The notes beneath the pieces are model-generated. The model worked only from the letters and a program-made list of their open reading frames with translations, made no database searches and had not been told where the DNA came from. Below, in pieces: positions 17,622 to 27,214 of a stretch of 64,000 nucleotides of DNA (position 1 is the first letter of the stretch; every line of letters starts with the position of its first letter). Source of the DNA: an uncultured Pelagimonas sp. (GTDB lineage: Bacteria; Pseudomonadota; Alphaproteobacteria; Rhodobacterales; Rhodobacteraceae); the NCBI GenBank assembly GCA_947497905.1, contig CANMIH010000006.1, forward strand, positions 1-64,000, given 5' to 3'. The position numbers were made by a program, and so were the translations under genes.

Positions 17622-17641
17622 AGTCGACCGGTCGGTCGGTC
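17622..17641. promoter_or_regulatory. TetR-type operator candidate
   Basis: Contains the perfect 10-bp palindrome CGACCGGTCG (17625-17634) extended on one side by GTCGGT repeats. The position, just upstream of the aldehyde dehydrogenase gene and divergent from the peroxiredoxin gene, fits a repressor site. Similar ACCGACCGGTCGGT-like sites are typical of TetR-family regulators. No tetR gene is in the window. Confidence 0.45.
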
Positions 17642-17762
17642 TTTGGCGCTACACTGTCATTGTGATGCTCTTAGCGCAAGCCGGGTCTTTACATGGCGTT
17701 TTGCGACCGTATCTATTTACGGCACGTTGCCAAGAGCGGCTTTGACAGAAAAGGATTGTCCT

Positions 17763-18416
17763 ATGGGCCTGCGTATCAATGATGAAATTCCAAACCTGAC
17801 GGTGACCACCGACGAAGGTGAAATTACCCTGCATGATTGGATCGGCGACAGCTGGGCGATCCTGTTCTCGCACCCCAAAGATTACACTCCTGTCTGCACC
17901 ACCGAATTTGGTGCAGTTGCGCAGCTGGCTGAGGAGTGGGACAAGCGCGGCACCAAAGTGATGGGCATCTCGGTGGATGGAGTTGAAGACCACAAAGGGT
18001 GGAAAGTTGACATCGAGAAGGTGGGCGGTGCCAAGCCCGGATTCCCGATCATCGCAGATGACGATCTGACCGTGGCCAAAGCCTTTGACATGCTGCCTGC
18101 GGAGTATGTTCTGCCCGATGGCCGTACCCCGGCCGACAGCGCCACAGTGCGTGTTGTCTTCATCATCGGCCCGGACAAAAAGCTCAAGCTGTCGATGACC
18201 TACCCGATGACCGTAGGTCGGAACTTTGCCGAAGTGCTTCGCGCGTTGGATGCGCTGCAGACCTCGGCACGTGAAAACGTGGCCACCCCGGCGAACTGGA
18301 CCGTGGGTCAGGATGTTGTTGTGCCGGTTGCCGTGTCCGACGAAGACGCGATTGCAAAATACGGTGAGATCAACACCGTGCTGCCCTATCTGCGTATGGC
18401 AAAACTGCCGTCGTAG
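17763..18416 (+). CDS. 1-Cys peroxiredoxin (Prx6 type)
   Basis: 217 residues with the peroxidatic Cys45 in PVCTTEF and no other cysteine in the protein, which defines a 1-Cys Prx of the Prx6/AhpC2 group. It reduces hydrogen peroxide and organic peroxides with an external thiol. The C-terminal arm domain (about 165-217) is complete. AAGGA lies seven bases before the ATG at 17763; longer in-frame extensions run back through the divergent gene and are not real. A strong terminator follows at 18438. Confidence 0.92.
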   Translation: MGLRINDEIPNLTVTTDEGEITLHDWIGDSWAILFSHPKDYTPVCTTEFGAVAQLAEEWDKRGTKVMGISVDGVEDHKGWKVDIEKVGGAKPGFPIIADDDLTVAKAFDMLPAEYVLPDGRTPADSATVRVVFIIGPDKKLKLSMTYPMTVGRNFAEVLRALDALQTSARENVATPANWTVGQDVVVPVAVSDEDAIAKYGEINTVLPYLRMAKLPS

Positions 18417-18437
18417 ACCGACCTCTGGGAAACGAGA

Positions 18438-18461
18438 AAGGGCGCCTTTTCAGGCGCCCTT
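18438..18461 (+). terminator. Rho-independent terminator after the peroxiredoxin gene (left flank of ORFan island)
   Basis: Perfect 10-bp stem AAGGGCGCCT/AGGCGCCCTT with loop TTTC. The 24-base hairpin is identical to the core of the one at 19821-19852, so the two frame the intervening 1.4 kb. Confidence 0.82.
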
Positions 18462-18732
18462 ATTCTAATTTGTTGTATTAGCTTTTGTGACGGTTTGAGA
18501 GGTATTGGCGGCTTTGAGCCCATTTTGGCTGATGCTGCGCAAGGTCTAAATGACAGTAATGCGCAGAAAGCGATATTTGCAAAATCGGGGATTTTAGGTG
18601 CTACCCCAATAAGACACAGCTTGAGGTCTAGGGACAATTTTCTGCGAAGATGCTGCAAGACCTCACTGATACTATTTCAGGGATGCCACTACCGGCTAGC
18701 AGAGGCTAGCGCAATGTCTCACATAAATTGAA
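18462..18732. repeat. gene-free stretch holding dispersed motif copy B
   Basis: Holds copy B of the GCTTTGAGCCCAT...ATGCTGC motif at 18504-18545 (copy A at 15031-15070) and a GCTAGC-containing inverted repeat near 18698-18711. A 78-codon plus-strand open frame covers most of it but has no good ribosome-binding site or recognisable product. AT-richer than the neighbouring conserved genes. Confidence 0.5.
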
Positions 18733-19512
18733 CTACCTGTGTTTGAGTAACTCATCCGATTGCAGGTACTTCCGAACAGATTTCTTTAGAACGTTCAATG
18801 CCTCAAGTAATTTTTCACCACGTTCTTCCCTCAGATTATGCGCCCAGGTTAAAGTGGCACCATTCAGAGATTCCTTCGTGGGATAATGCCTTGGGAACTG
18901 ACGAACGGCTTTCTCCACATCTTCAGCAGCCCGCATCGCTGACTTGTGAAGTTCCTCGCGAAAATTTTCTATTTCAGACAAAATCATAGAGGGTAGAACT
19001 GGGTCGTTAAGCGCACTCTCGATTTTGCCGCTAAGACTCTGAAATTCCGCGCTAATTTCGAATATGTCCCACTTGAATTCACTCCAAGAAGTTTCATCAA
19101 CGTCGAGTGTGCTATCATCTTCCACCTCATCTGCGGGCCCCTTGACTAACTGGAAGCCTTTAGCGCTGGGTGAGAAAATGCCACCAACAGCAACTAGATT
19201 TTTTTCCACCTCCGAGGACATCTCGGCATCGTGTTGGTCTTTTGCATAGCGCTTAAAGTATCCATTGAGAGAAATTTGAGCAGACGTCCCTAATCCAGAT
19301 TTATCCCAAGATTCGATCGAAGATTTCCAGTTAAGTTCTTTTAGTAAAGATTGAAGTACTGCAATTTGAACCTTGAAAACCTCGTTTTTAGCGGGCTGAA
19401 AGATACTCACCTTAGCATGTTGATATGACAGTACGGCAAGAAATGCCCCGACTCCCCAGAATAATATTTGCACAATATCTTTAAGAAAGCTCACTAGTTC
19501 ATCAATACTCAT
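18733..19512 (-). CDS. hypothetical membrane-anchored protein, ORFan
   Basis: 259 residues, not recognised. One hydrophobic segment near the N-terminus (IVQILFWGVGAFLAVLSY, about 13-30) is followed by a charged, mostly helical, acidic cytoplasmic region with a very acidic patch near 130-142. It looks like a single-pass inner-membrane protein with a soluble coiled C-terminus. Codon use and base composition are clearly AT-richer than neighbouring genes. It lies alone between two near-identical terminator hairpins. The ATG at 19512 was taken; a TTG at 19530 would add six residues. Likely horizontally acquired. Confidence 0.65.
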   Translation of the reverse strand: MSIDELVSFLKDIVQILFWGVGAFLAVLSYQHAKVSIFQPAKNEVFKVQIAVLQSLLKELNWKSSIESWDKSGLGTSAQISLNGYFKRYAKDQHDAEMSSEVEKNLVAVGGIFSPSAKGFQLVKGPADEVEDDSTLDVDETSWSEFKWDIFEISAEFQSLSGKIESALNDPVLPSMILSEIENFREELHKSAMRAAEDVEKAVRQFPRHYPTKESLNGATLTWAHNLREERGEKLLEALNVLKKSVRKYLQSDELLKHR

Positions 19513-19820
19513 TGTCGCGAAGTTCTCCAAATACCTAACAAGTATTTATCTTTGCCATGGTAGGCAGGCAAGATGTCCTGAAGGCTGTATTCCTTTTCAA
19601 GCCTTGGGAGGTTGCGGTGGGGGAGTTTCTTAACTTTAAGCGAAATGGTCATTATCGGGGGGCACTATCTCATCTCGCGTAAATGTCGTGATAGGGCTTG
19701 GAGCAGTCATTGCTGCAACAAGACCAACGATCGCGCTGTCCGCATAGTCGACTTCGGGAATAGCTTTTCGACTTGGAGCCTCGCCCTCAATCCTTTCAGA
19801 TAGATGCTACTCCATTTGTT
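19513..19820. other. gene-free stretch with possible gene remnant
   Basis: No intact gene. One plus-strand frame reads a hydrophobic stretch (NVVIGLGAVIAATRPTIALS) that stops after a few more codons and looks like a decayed fragment. The family could not be identified. The stretch belongs to the segment between the two matching terminators. Confidence 0.35.
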
Positions 19821-19852
19821 AGAAAAGGGCGCCTTTTCAGGCGCCCTTTTCT
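19821..19852. terminator. bidirectional terminator, ilvD side (right flank of ORFan island)
   Basis: A perfect 14-bp stem AGAAAAGGGCGCCT/AGGCGCCCTTTTCT with loop TTTC, with A and T runs inside the stem so that it works on both strands. It ends ilvD on the minus strand. Its central 24 bases equal the peroxiredoxin terminator at 18438. Confidence 0.85.
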
Positions 19853-19875
19853 TTGAAGACCAATTTTTGCCAGGC

Positions 19876-21708
19876 TTATACCTGACGCACGGCGCCTTTG
19901 GCGGCGCTTGTGGTCAGTTTGGCATAGGCCTTGAGCGCCGTGGAGACTTTGCGTTTGCGCGGTTTGGCGGGCTGCCAGCCTTTTTCGTCCTGTTCCGCCC
20001 GGCGCGTCGCCATTTCCTCGTCCGAGATCATCAGGTTGATCGCGCGGTTTGGAATGTCGATCTCGATCTTGTCGCCGTCCTGCACCAGACCAATTGCGCC
20101 ACCTTCCGCAGCCTCGGGCGAGGCGTGGCCGATGGACAGCCCCGACGTGCCGCCCGAGAAACGGCCATCTGTCAGCAGAGCACAGGATTTGCCCAGACCT
20201 TTGGATTTCAGATAGGAGGTCGGGTAGAGCATTTCCTGCATGCCCGGACCGCCGCGTGGCCCTTCATAGCGGATCACCACAACATCCCCTTCTTTGACCT
20301 TGTTGGTCAGGATGTTGTTCACAGCGGCGTCCTGGCTCTCGCAGACATGGGCGGTGCCGGTGAATTTCAGGATGCTTTCATCCACACCAGCCGTTTTCAC
20401 GATACAGCCGTCTTCCGCGATATTGCCGAACAGAACCGCAAGGCCACCTTCTTTGGTGAAGGCATGTTCGACCGAACGGATCACGCCGCCCTGACGGTCG
20501 GTGTCCAGCTCTTTAAACCGGTTTTCCTGGCTGAAGGCCACGGTGGTGCGGACCCCACCCGGCGCCGCTTTGAACAGCGCTTCGGCCTCGGGATTGTTGG
20601 CCACCTTTACGTCCCACTTGGCAATCGCTTCACCCATGGTGCTTGAGTGAACGGTGGAGACGTCATTGTGCAGCAGACCACCGCGCGACAGCTCGCCCAG
20701 GATCGAGAAGATGCCGCCGGCGCGGTGCACATCTTCCATGTGGACGTTTTCAATGTTCGGAGCGACCTTGCACAGGCAGGGCACTTTGCGCGACAGGCGG
20801 TCCATGTCGGTCATGGTAAAGTCCACCTCACCCTCAAGGGCGATGGCCAGCAGGTGCAGAACCGTATTGGTCGATCCACCCATCGCAATGTCCAGCGCCA
20901 TGGCGTTTTCAAAGGCCTCAAAGGTCGCGATCTCACGCGGGAGAAGACCTTTTTCTTCACCTTCGTAGTGGCGCTTGGTGATCTCAACGATCTTGCGGCC
21001 CGCTTCGAGGAACAGGTTCTTACGATCTGCGTGGGTGGCCAGGGTCGAGCCATTGCCTGGCAGGGCCAGACCCAATGCTTCGGCCAGACAGTTCATCGAG
21101 TTCGCGGTGAACATACCCGAGCACGAGCCACAGGTCGGGCAGGCGTTCTCTTCGATGTGCTGAACCTGCTCATCGGTGTAGGTCTCGCTGGCTGCGGCTA
21201 CCATCGCGTCTACGAGGTCGACCTTCTTCACGTCCAGACCTTCGATGTCGATCTTGCCCGCTTCCATCGGGCCACCGGAGACAAAGATCACCGGGATGTT
21301 CAGGCGCATGGCGGCCATCATCATGCCGGGGGTGATCTTGTCACAGTTCGAGATACAAACCATGGCATCGGCGCAGTGGGCGTTGACCATGTACTCGACG
21401 GAATCCGCGATGATTTCGCGCGACGGCAGCGAATAGAGCATGCCGTCATGGCCCATGGCGATACCGTCATCCACCGCAATGGTGTTGAACTCTTTCGCAA
21501 CGCCACCCGCGGCTTCGACCTCGCGGGCGACCATCTGGCCCAGATCTTTCAGGTGGACGTGTCCGGGGACGAACTGGGTGAACGAGTTGACGATGGCAAT
21601 AATCGGTTTGCCAAAATCGCCATCCTGCATGCCGGTCGCGCGCCAAAGGCCACGCGCACCCGCCATATTGCGGCCGTGGGTTGAGGTTCTTGATCGGTAC
21701 ATCGGCAT
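19876..21708 (-). CDS. ilvD: dihydroxy-acid dehydratase
   Basis: 610 residues (E. coli 616). Cytosolic iron-sulfur enzyme that dehydrates 2,3-dihydroxy acids in isoleucine, valine and pantothenate synthesis. Cluster ligands are visible at Cys122 ([10 protein letters not shown]) and in [11 protein letters not shown] (Cys190-196), with the C-terminal GRFSGGTSG motif. The start [10 protein letters not shown] at 21708 has AAGGGA eight bases upstream; an extension of 29 residues to 21795 is not supported. Stands alone with its own terminator. Confidence 0.95.
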   Translation of the reverse strand: MPMYRSRTSTHGRNMAGARGLWRATGMQDGDFGKPIIAIVNSFTQFVPGHVHLKDLGQMVAREVEAAGGVAKEFNTIAVDDGIAMGHDGMLYSLPSREIIADSVEYMVNAHCADAMVCISNCDKITPGMMMAAMRLNIPVIFVSGGPMEAGKIDIEGLDVKKVDLVDAMVAAASETYTDEQVQHIEENACPTCGSCSGMFTANSMNCLAEALGLALPGNGSTLATHADRKNLFLEAGRKIVEITKRHYEGEEKGLLPREIATFEAFENAMALDIAMGGSTNTVLHLLAIALEGEVDFTMTDMDRLSRKVPCLCKVAPNIENVHMEDVHRAGGIFSILGELSRGGLLHNDVSTVHSSTMGEAIAKWDVKVANNPEAEALFKAAPGGVRTTVAFSQENRFKELDTDRQGGVIRSVEHAFTKEGGLAVLFGNIAEDGCIVKTAGVDESILKFTGTAHVCESQDAAVNNILTNKVKEGDVVVIRYEGPRGGPGMQEMLYPTSYLKSKGLGKSCALLTDGRFSGGTSGLSIGHASPEAAEGGAIGLVQDGDKIEIDIPNRAINLMISDEEMATRRAEQDEKGWQPAKPRKRKVSTALKAYAKLTTSAAKGAVRQV

Positions 21709-21977
21709 AACAGCGTTCCCTTCTTCGTTCTCCCCAGCGCTCTCGGGCATTCGGACAAGCGGTCTGCGGGGGTCTCTTCGCGGTAATCTATGCACAGCCG
21801 GGCCACAAGATAAGATGTCGGGTTTCGGTGAAGAAAGTTTTCCAAAATTGCGGTCAGAGTGGGTTTGACTGCATAGATCTGTCGCGCTTAGACGCCAGAG
21901 TGAAATGCGCAGGCTTCGGGTTGCGCTTTTGTTCTCATCTTGGCAGGGTGGCGCCGCTGACAGATTGGAGACGCCCC

Positions 21978-22766
21978 ATGGCCTTTACGCTAGCCACTTG
22001 GAACATCAATTCGGTGCGCCTGCGCCAGGACATCGTAGCCCAGTTGATGACCGAAGAAGCCCCGGATGTTTTGTGTTTGCAAGAGTGCAAATCGCCGGTC
22101 GACAAGATCCCGCACGAGGTCTTTGCCGAGCTGGGGTACACCCACATGGTGGCGCGGGGCCAGAAGGGGTACAACGGCGTGGCGATCCTGTCCAAGTTGC
22201 CGATTGAGGATATGGGCGACAAGGATTTCGCCGATCTGGGCCATGCCCGCCATGTGGCCGGCCGTTTGGAAAATGGGGTTACCATCCACAACTTCTATGT
22301 GCCGGCGGGGGGTGACAAACCCGACCGCGAGATCAACGTAAAGTTTGGCCAGAAGCTCGACTATCTGACGGAAATGCGGGATTGGTTCAAAGCGGAGACA
22401 CCGGAAAAAGCCATTCTTGTGGGTGACTTGAACATCGCGCCGCGTGAAGACGATGTTTGGGATCACAAGAAGATGCTTAAAATCGTCTCTCATACGCCGG
22501 TCGAAGTCGAGCATTTCAATGCGGTGATGGAGGCCGGTGGCTGGTCTGACGTGACACGCGCCGATATCCCCGAGGGTCTGCTGTACAGCTGGTGGTCGTA
22601 TCGCGCCAAAGATTGGGATGCTGCCGACAAGGGGCGCCGGTTGGATCACGTCTGGGCCACCCCTGACATCAAAAACGCCGCGCATTCGAGCCGCATTCTA
22701 CGCCATGTGCGCGGGTGGGAAAAACCCTCGGATCACGCCCCGGTTTTTGCGACGTTCGATCTTTGA
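21978..22766 (+). CDS. xthA: exodeoxyribonuclease III
   Basis: 262-residue AP endonuclease/3' exonuclease of the EEP superfamily, which repairs abasic sites. Visible motifs: [10 protein letters not shown] at the N-terminus, LCLQECK with the metal-binding Glu near residue 35, GDLNIAP near 153-159, and the C-terminal SDHAPVF with the catalytic His. GGAG lies seven bases before the ATG at 21978, and upstream codons are unrelated to the family. Monocistronic, divergent from ilvD. Confidence 0.93.
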   Translation: MAFTLATWNINSVRLRQDIVAQLMTEEAPDVLCLQECKSPVDKIPHEVFAELGYTHMVARGQKGYNGVAILSKLPIEDMGDKDFADLGHARHVAGRLENGVTIHNFYVPAGGDKPDREINVKFGQKLDYLTEMRDWFKAETPEKAILVGDLNIAPREDDVWDHKKMLKIVSHTPVEVEHFNAVMEAGGWSDVTRADIPEGLLYSWWSYRAKDWDAADKGRRLDHVWATPDIKNAAHSSRILRHVRGWEKPSDHAPVFATFDL

Positions 22767-22770
22767 TCTG

Positions 22771-22816
22771 TGTACAGTTTGTACCTTTTGTACGCCCTGC
22801 TGCGCCAAAGGTACAA
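22771..22816. promoter_or_regulatory. TGTAC-rich inverted repeat
   Basis: Three GTAC-containing units and an inverted repeat TTGTACCTTT/AAAGGTACAA (22779-22788 and 22807-22816) follow xthA and precede the beta-barrel gene. Could be the end of the xthA transcript (no T run) or a binding site for a dimeric regulator of the next gene. Confidence 0.4.
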
Positions 22817-22934
22817 AACAGGTTGTGGCAGAAATGCCTCCCCCTACGGCAACAATGTCGGTGACACGTTTCCGGAAGTGTTAATAAAGCGTTAATTGAT
22901 GCATCAGCCACATACAATTGGTTGGGGGCATTCA

Positions 22935-23852
22935 ATGATTTTGCGAACACTGGCGTTAGGTTTGTTGACCTGTTTTCCTGTGATGGTTCAGGCTGAGACT
23001 GGTCTGGCAGGATCTGTGCTTCGGTTTGACATCGAAACAAGTTCGAATTCGCGGGGGGGGAACGATCTGAACTCGAGCGGTTTTCCCTTCGCTGAGATCG
23101 AAGATTTTGACCTGACTGCGATTGACGCTCAACTTGCGGTTCCATTCGAAAATGGTGTGACGCTGCAATTCGGGGTCCGTCATGATGTGAGCCATGCGCC
23201 CACCTCTGTGTTTCTCTCCGCATCTGATGACACCTATCGCAAGGGTACCTTGATTTCCGCACAGCTTGGGCAGCAGTTTGAGCAGGGATATGGAGGCGCG
23301 TTCCTGGCTGCCGGTCAGGTGGCGTTTAATCCGTCCGACGCGGATCAGGATGCTGATCTGAGATCCTTTGGGTTTCAGGGGGCCTACCATTGGGAACGGG
23401 CGACTGTGGGCGGTGTCTTTGGTGTGCTGGACACAACCGCAGACAATCCGGAAACTCTGGCCAATGCCACGTTTCTTGGTGTGAATGCAGGATATTATTT
23501 CGGGAATGATCAGACACGTCTGTCGGGCAGTTTCACCGTGTTCGACGGGCAGCAGGATATTGATTCCGGTGGCTCACCCGATCCGGTTCGCGCCACGGTT
23601 GCGAGCCTCGAGCTAGAGCATGCCTTTTTGACGCGAGGGTCTTATCAGCTGTCTGGTTTTGTCGGCTATGACCGTATCGATGTCAAAGAAACGAGCTCAA
23701 GCGGAATTCAGGAAACCACCAGTGATGATCTCCTTTCTTTGGGGCTGCGGGTGGTATTTGGGGCCTCAGCTCCCCGTCAACGGGACCGGGTCATGACACC
23801 GGATCTTCCTGACATGTTGCGCCTTCTTGGTGCCGTGCCCGCCGTCGATTGA
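22935..23852 (+). CDS. putative outer-membrane beta-barrel protein
   Basis: 305 residues. A signal peptide (MILRTLALGLLTCFPVMVQA, cleavage before ET) is followed by alternating polar and aromatic strands ending in a barrel-like terminal strand LGLRVVFG at about 270-277, then a short tail. This pattern, with many Gly/Asp turns, fits a porin-like outer-membrane protein, but no named family was recognised. The ATG at 22935 is the start that gives a proper signal peptide; a 13-residue extension to 22896 would spoil it. No operon partner. Confidence 0.7.
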   Translation: MILRTLALGLLTCFPVMVQAETGLAGSVLRFDIETSSNSRGGNDLNSSGFPFAEIEDFDLTAIDAQLAVPFENGVTLQFGVRHDVSHAPTSVFLSASDDTYRKGTLISAQLGQQFEQGYGGAFLAAGQVAFNPSDADQDADLRSFGFQGAYHWERATVGGVFGVLDTTADNPETLANATFLGVNAGYYFGNDQTRLSGSFTVFDGQQDIDSGGSPDPVRATVASLELEHAFLTRGSYQLSGFVGYDRIDVKETSSSGIQETTSDDLLSLGLRVVFGASAPRQRDRVMTPDLPDMLRLLGAVPAVD

Positions 23853-23911
23853 CGGCGCAGCGCGTTGTGGCGAGAGCAGCCTTTTCTCTTGCGGCGGATT
23901 TTATTTCCACT

Positions 23912-23921
23912 ATTCATGAAT
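23912..23921. promoter_or_regulatory. ATTCATGAAT palindrome at the arsR start
   Basis: A perfect 10-bp palindrome overlapping the expected translation start of the ArsR regulator. ArsR/SmtB repressors commonly bind short inverted repeats at their own promoters, so this is a candidate operator. Confidence 0.45.
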
Positions 23922-23922
23922 T

Positions 23923-24263
23923 ACGGAAAAGAGCCAAGCCATAGACGCCCTCGCAGCCCTTGCGCATGACAATCGGATTGATGCCTTTCGCCTTCTGGTG
24001 CAGGCCGGCGATGAGGGGATAACAGCAGGTGATCTCGCAGCAAAACTCGAGATCAAAGCCAACACGCTGTCAAATAACCTCAACACGTTACAGCATGCGG
24101 GTTTGATCACGTCACAGCGCGAAGGCCGAATGATCCGCTACTTCGCCAAAATTGACGGGATGAAGGGGCTTTTGTCCTATCTGCTGCAGGATTGCTGCGG
24201 CGGTCGTCCTGAACTTTGCGCGCCCTTTTCCAGCGACATCACATGTACCCCAAGAGGCCAGTC

Positions 24264-24267
<4 letters not shown>
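23923..24267 (+). CDS. arsR: ArsR-family regulator with anomalous start
   Basis: Winged-helix repressor of the arsenic type. Family-like sequence ([20 protein letters not shown]) begins well before the first normal start codon in frame, a GTG at 23998. After the upstream stop, the only codons ahead of the homology are ATT and ACG (23923), where an ATG would be expected. Alternatively the ATG at 23916 is used and one A of the run 23927-23930 is extra. The C-terminus has a CC pair (DCCGG) and a further Cys, likely As(III) ligands. Its stop overlaps the acr3 start (ATGA). Confidence 0.75.
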
Positions 24268-25295
<1,028 letters not shown>

Positions 25296-25399
25296 AGGCC
25301 GCGACACTGATCCAGATGCGATTGGTATTGTCACACTTGCATCCGTGACAGCCATGTTCCATCTACAACCCAAAGCAACCGCAACGGGCGGAGGAAATT

Positions 25400-26317
25400 A
25401 TGTTGGAACTGGGTGGCGGCGCAAATGCTGCAGGCGCGGGTGATCTTGTAAAGGATATCACCGAGGCGGAATTCATGACCGAGGTTGTCGAAGCCTCGAT
25501 GAAGACACCGATCATTGTCGACTTCTGGGCGCCGTGGTGTGGCCCGTGCAAGACGCTTGGTCCGATGCTTGAGGAGGCGGTGACCGCCGCCAAAGGCGCG
25601 GTCAAGATGATCAAGGTCAATGTGGACGAAGCGCAGATGATTGCGGGTCAGCTTCAGATCCAGTCGATCCCCACGGTCTATGCCTTCTGGCAGGGCCAGC
25701 CGGTGGATGGGTTCCAGGGCGCCCTGCCGCAGTCCGAGATCAAAGCCTTTGTACAGCGTGTCGTCGAAGCTGGGGGCGGAGATGCCTCGGGTGGTTTGGA
25801 TGATGCGGTGGCCGCGGCCGAGGAAATGCTTGAGCAGGGCGCGACCGAAGATGCGGCGCAGACCTTTGCGGCTATCCTTGAGGAAGAGCCCAATCACGCG
25901 GGCGCCTATGGTGGTCTGGTGCGGGCACATCTGGCTGCGGGTGAACTGGATCAGGCTGAGGCTGTGCTGAATGGCGCACCGGCGGAGATCGCAAGTTCAC
26001 CTGAGCTGGAAGCGGCACATGCGCAGCTTGAGCTGGCGAAACAGGCCGCAGATGCGGGCCCGGTTGCCGAGCTGACCGCAGCGGTGGAGGCCGATCCCGA
26101 AAACCATCAGGCGCGGTTCGATCTGGCGCAGGCCTTGCACGCCAATGGCGATGCGGAGGGTGCGGTTGATCAGTTGCTTGAGCTGTTCCGTCGTGATCGC
26201 GAATGGAACGACGGCGCGGCCAAGGCGCAGCTGTTCACCATTTTCGACGCGCTGAAGGCCAATGATCCTGTTGTTTTGAACGGACGCCGCAAGCTTAGCT
26301 CGATGATCTTTGCCTAA
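25400..26317 (+). CDS. cnoX: thioredoxin-domain chaperedoxin (CnoX/YbbN-like) with TPR region
   Basis: 305 residues: a thioredoxin fold with intact WCGPCK (Cys47 and Cys50) and cis-Pro loop SIPTVYAF, then from about 135 a tetratricopeptide-like helical region. This is the YbbN/CnoX layout, a chaperone that protects proteins from oxidation. Unlike E. coli YbbN, which has lost the full CXXC pair, this one keeps both cysteines and may be an active thioredoxin. GGAGG precedes the ATG. It is followed closely by the LON-domain gene. Confidence 0.88.
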   Translation: MLELGGGANAAGAGDLVKDITEAEFMTEVVEASMKTPIIVDFWAPWCGPCKTLGPMLEEAVTAAKGAVKMIKVNVDEAQMIAGQLQIQSIPTVYAFWQGQPVDGFQGALPQSEIKAFVQRVVEAGGGDASGGLDDAVAAAEEMLEQGATEDAAQTFAAILEEEPNHAGAYGGLVRAHLAAGELDQAEAVLNGAPAEIASSPELEAAHAQLELAKQAADAGPVAELTAAVEADPENHQARFDLAQALHANGDAEGAVDQLLELFRRDREWNDGAAKAQLFTIFDALKANDPVVLNGRRKLSSMIFA

Positions 26318-26344
26318 CGTCATCTCTGGGCTAGATTGCCTGTT

Positions 26345-26983
26345 ATGACACGGCTGACTGACCTGCCGGATCTTATTCCGGTCTTTCCTCTTCCGGGCGC
26401 GCTGCTTTTGCCGCGCGCGCGGTTGCCTTTGCACATCTTTGAGCCACGCTATCTTGCGATGCTCGAAGATGCGCTGAAAACTCAGACGCGCCTGATTGGC
26501 ATGATCCAACCCTATGACACGCCCGGCGGCGAACGGTTGCATCAGATCGGTTGCGCGGGGCGGATCACCCAGTTCTCTGAAACAGAAGACGGGCGCTACA
26601 TGATCACGCTCAGCGGCATCTCGCGATTTCGCATGGTGGATGAGGTAGACGGATTTGCGCCCTATCGCCGGTGCAATGTGGTCTGGGATGGATTTGAACG
26701 TGACCGGGACAGCCGCACGGAAAGTGATAGTGGCTTTGATCGCCGGTCATTCATGGGCCTGCTGGAACGGTTTTTTGCTTCGCAAGAGCTGACGGTCGAC
26801 TGGCCCACTCTGCGCGATGCGGAAGATGAGCTATTGATCAATTCGCTGTCGATGCTGTTGGATCTGGGCTGCGAGGACAAGCAGGCGCTGCTGGAGGCCC
26901 CGTCGCTGCAAACGCGGCGCGAGACCCTGGTGACTTTGATTGAATATGCCCTGCGGGGCGGTGAAGGGGATGTCATGCAATGA
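26345..26983 (+). CDS. LON substrate-binding (N-terminal) domain protein
   Basis: 212 residues that are essentially only the Lon N-terminal substrate-binding domain ([20 protein letters not shown], then FEPRYLAML), with no AAA+ or protease part. Such stand-alone LON-domain proteins are common in alphaproteobacteria; their role is unproven. The ATG at 26345 is used. A TTG nine bases upstream is less likely. Four-base overlap with the Trm112-like gene downstream and a short gap after cnoX suggest one operon. Confidence 0.87.
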   Translation: MTRLTDLPDLIPVFPLPGALLLPRARLPLHIFEPRYLAMLEDALKTQTRLIGMIQPYDTPGGERLHQIGCAGRITQFSETEDGRYMITLSGISRFRMVDEVDGFAPYRRCNVVWDGFERDRDSRTESDSGFDRRSFMGLLERFFASQELTVDWPTLRDAEDELLINSLSMLLDLGCEDKQALLEAPSLQTRRETLVTLIEYALRGGEGDVMQ

Positions 26984-27153
26984 CAGAATTTGATCGACGT
27001 ATGTTAGAGGCACTGATCTGTCCGGTCACGCAGGGGCGGCTGGATTATGATGCCGAGAAACAGGAACTGGTCAGCCGAGGCGCGAACCTCGCCTTTCCAA
27101 TCCGCGACGGCATTCCTGTGATGCTGGTGGATGAAGCCCGCGATCTGGGCTGA
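26980..27153 (+). CDS. Trm112/UPF0434-family small protein
   Basis: 57 residues: [20 protein letters not shown] at the N-terminus and [16 protein letters not shown] at the C-terminus, the hallmark pattern of the Trm112-like (YcaR/UPF0434) family. Only one Cys (ICPVTQG) of the zinc-ribbon pattern is kept, which is usual for bacterial members. In eukaryotes Trm112 activates methyltransferases; bacterial partners are mostly unknown. Starts in the stop codon of the LON-domain gene. Confidence 0.9.
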   Translation: MTEFDRRMLEALICPVTQGRLDYDAEKQELVSRGANLAFPIRDGIPVMLVDEARDLG

Positions 27154-27175
27154 AGATCCGCGACATCTTAGTGCA

Positions 27176-27200
27176 AAGGGGGCCTTGGCCCCCCTTTTTT
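27176..27200 (+). terminator. Rho-independent terminator of the cnoX-LON-Trm112 operon
   Basis: GC-rich stem AAGGGGGCC/GGCCCCCCTT with a 2-base loop followed by T residues. Confidence 0.85.
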
Positions 27201-27214
27201 ATGCGTTTGATTTG

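Noticed and set aside
19612-19803. 63-codon frame in the ORFan island, considered as a transposase remnant
   Set aside because: A few residues looked like an IS N-terminus, but too short and without conserved catalytic residues.
20647-21684. 345-codon plus-strand open frame
   Set aside because: Antisense to ilvD, which is certain from its motifs.
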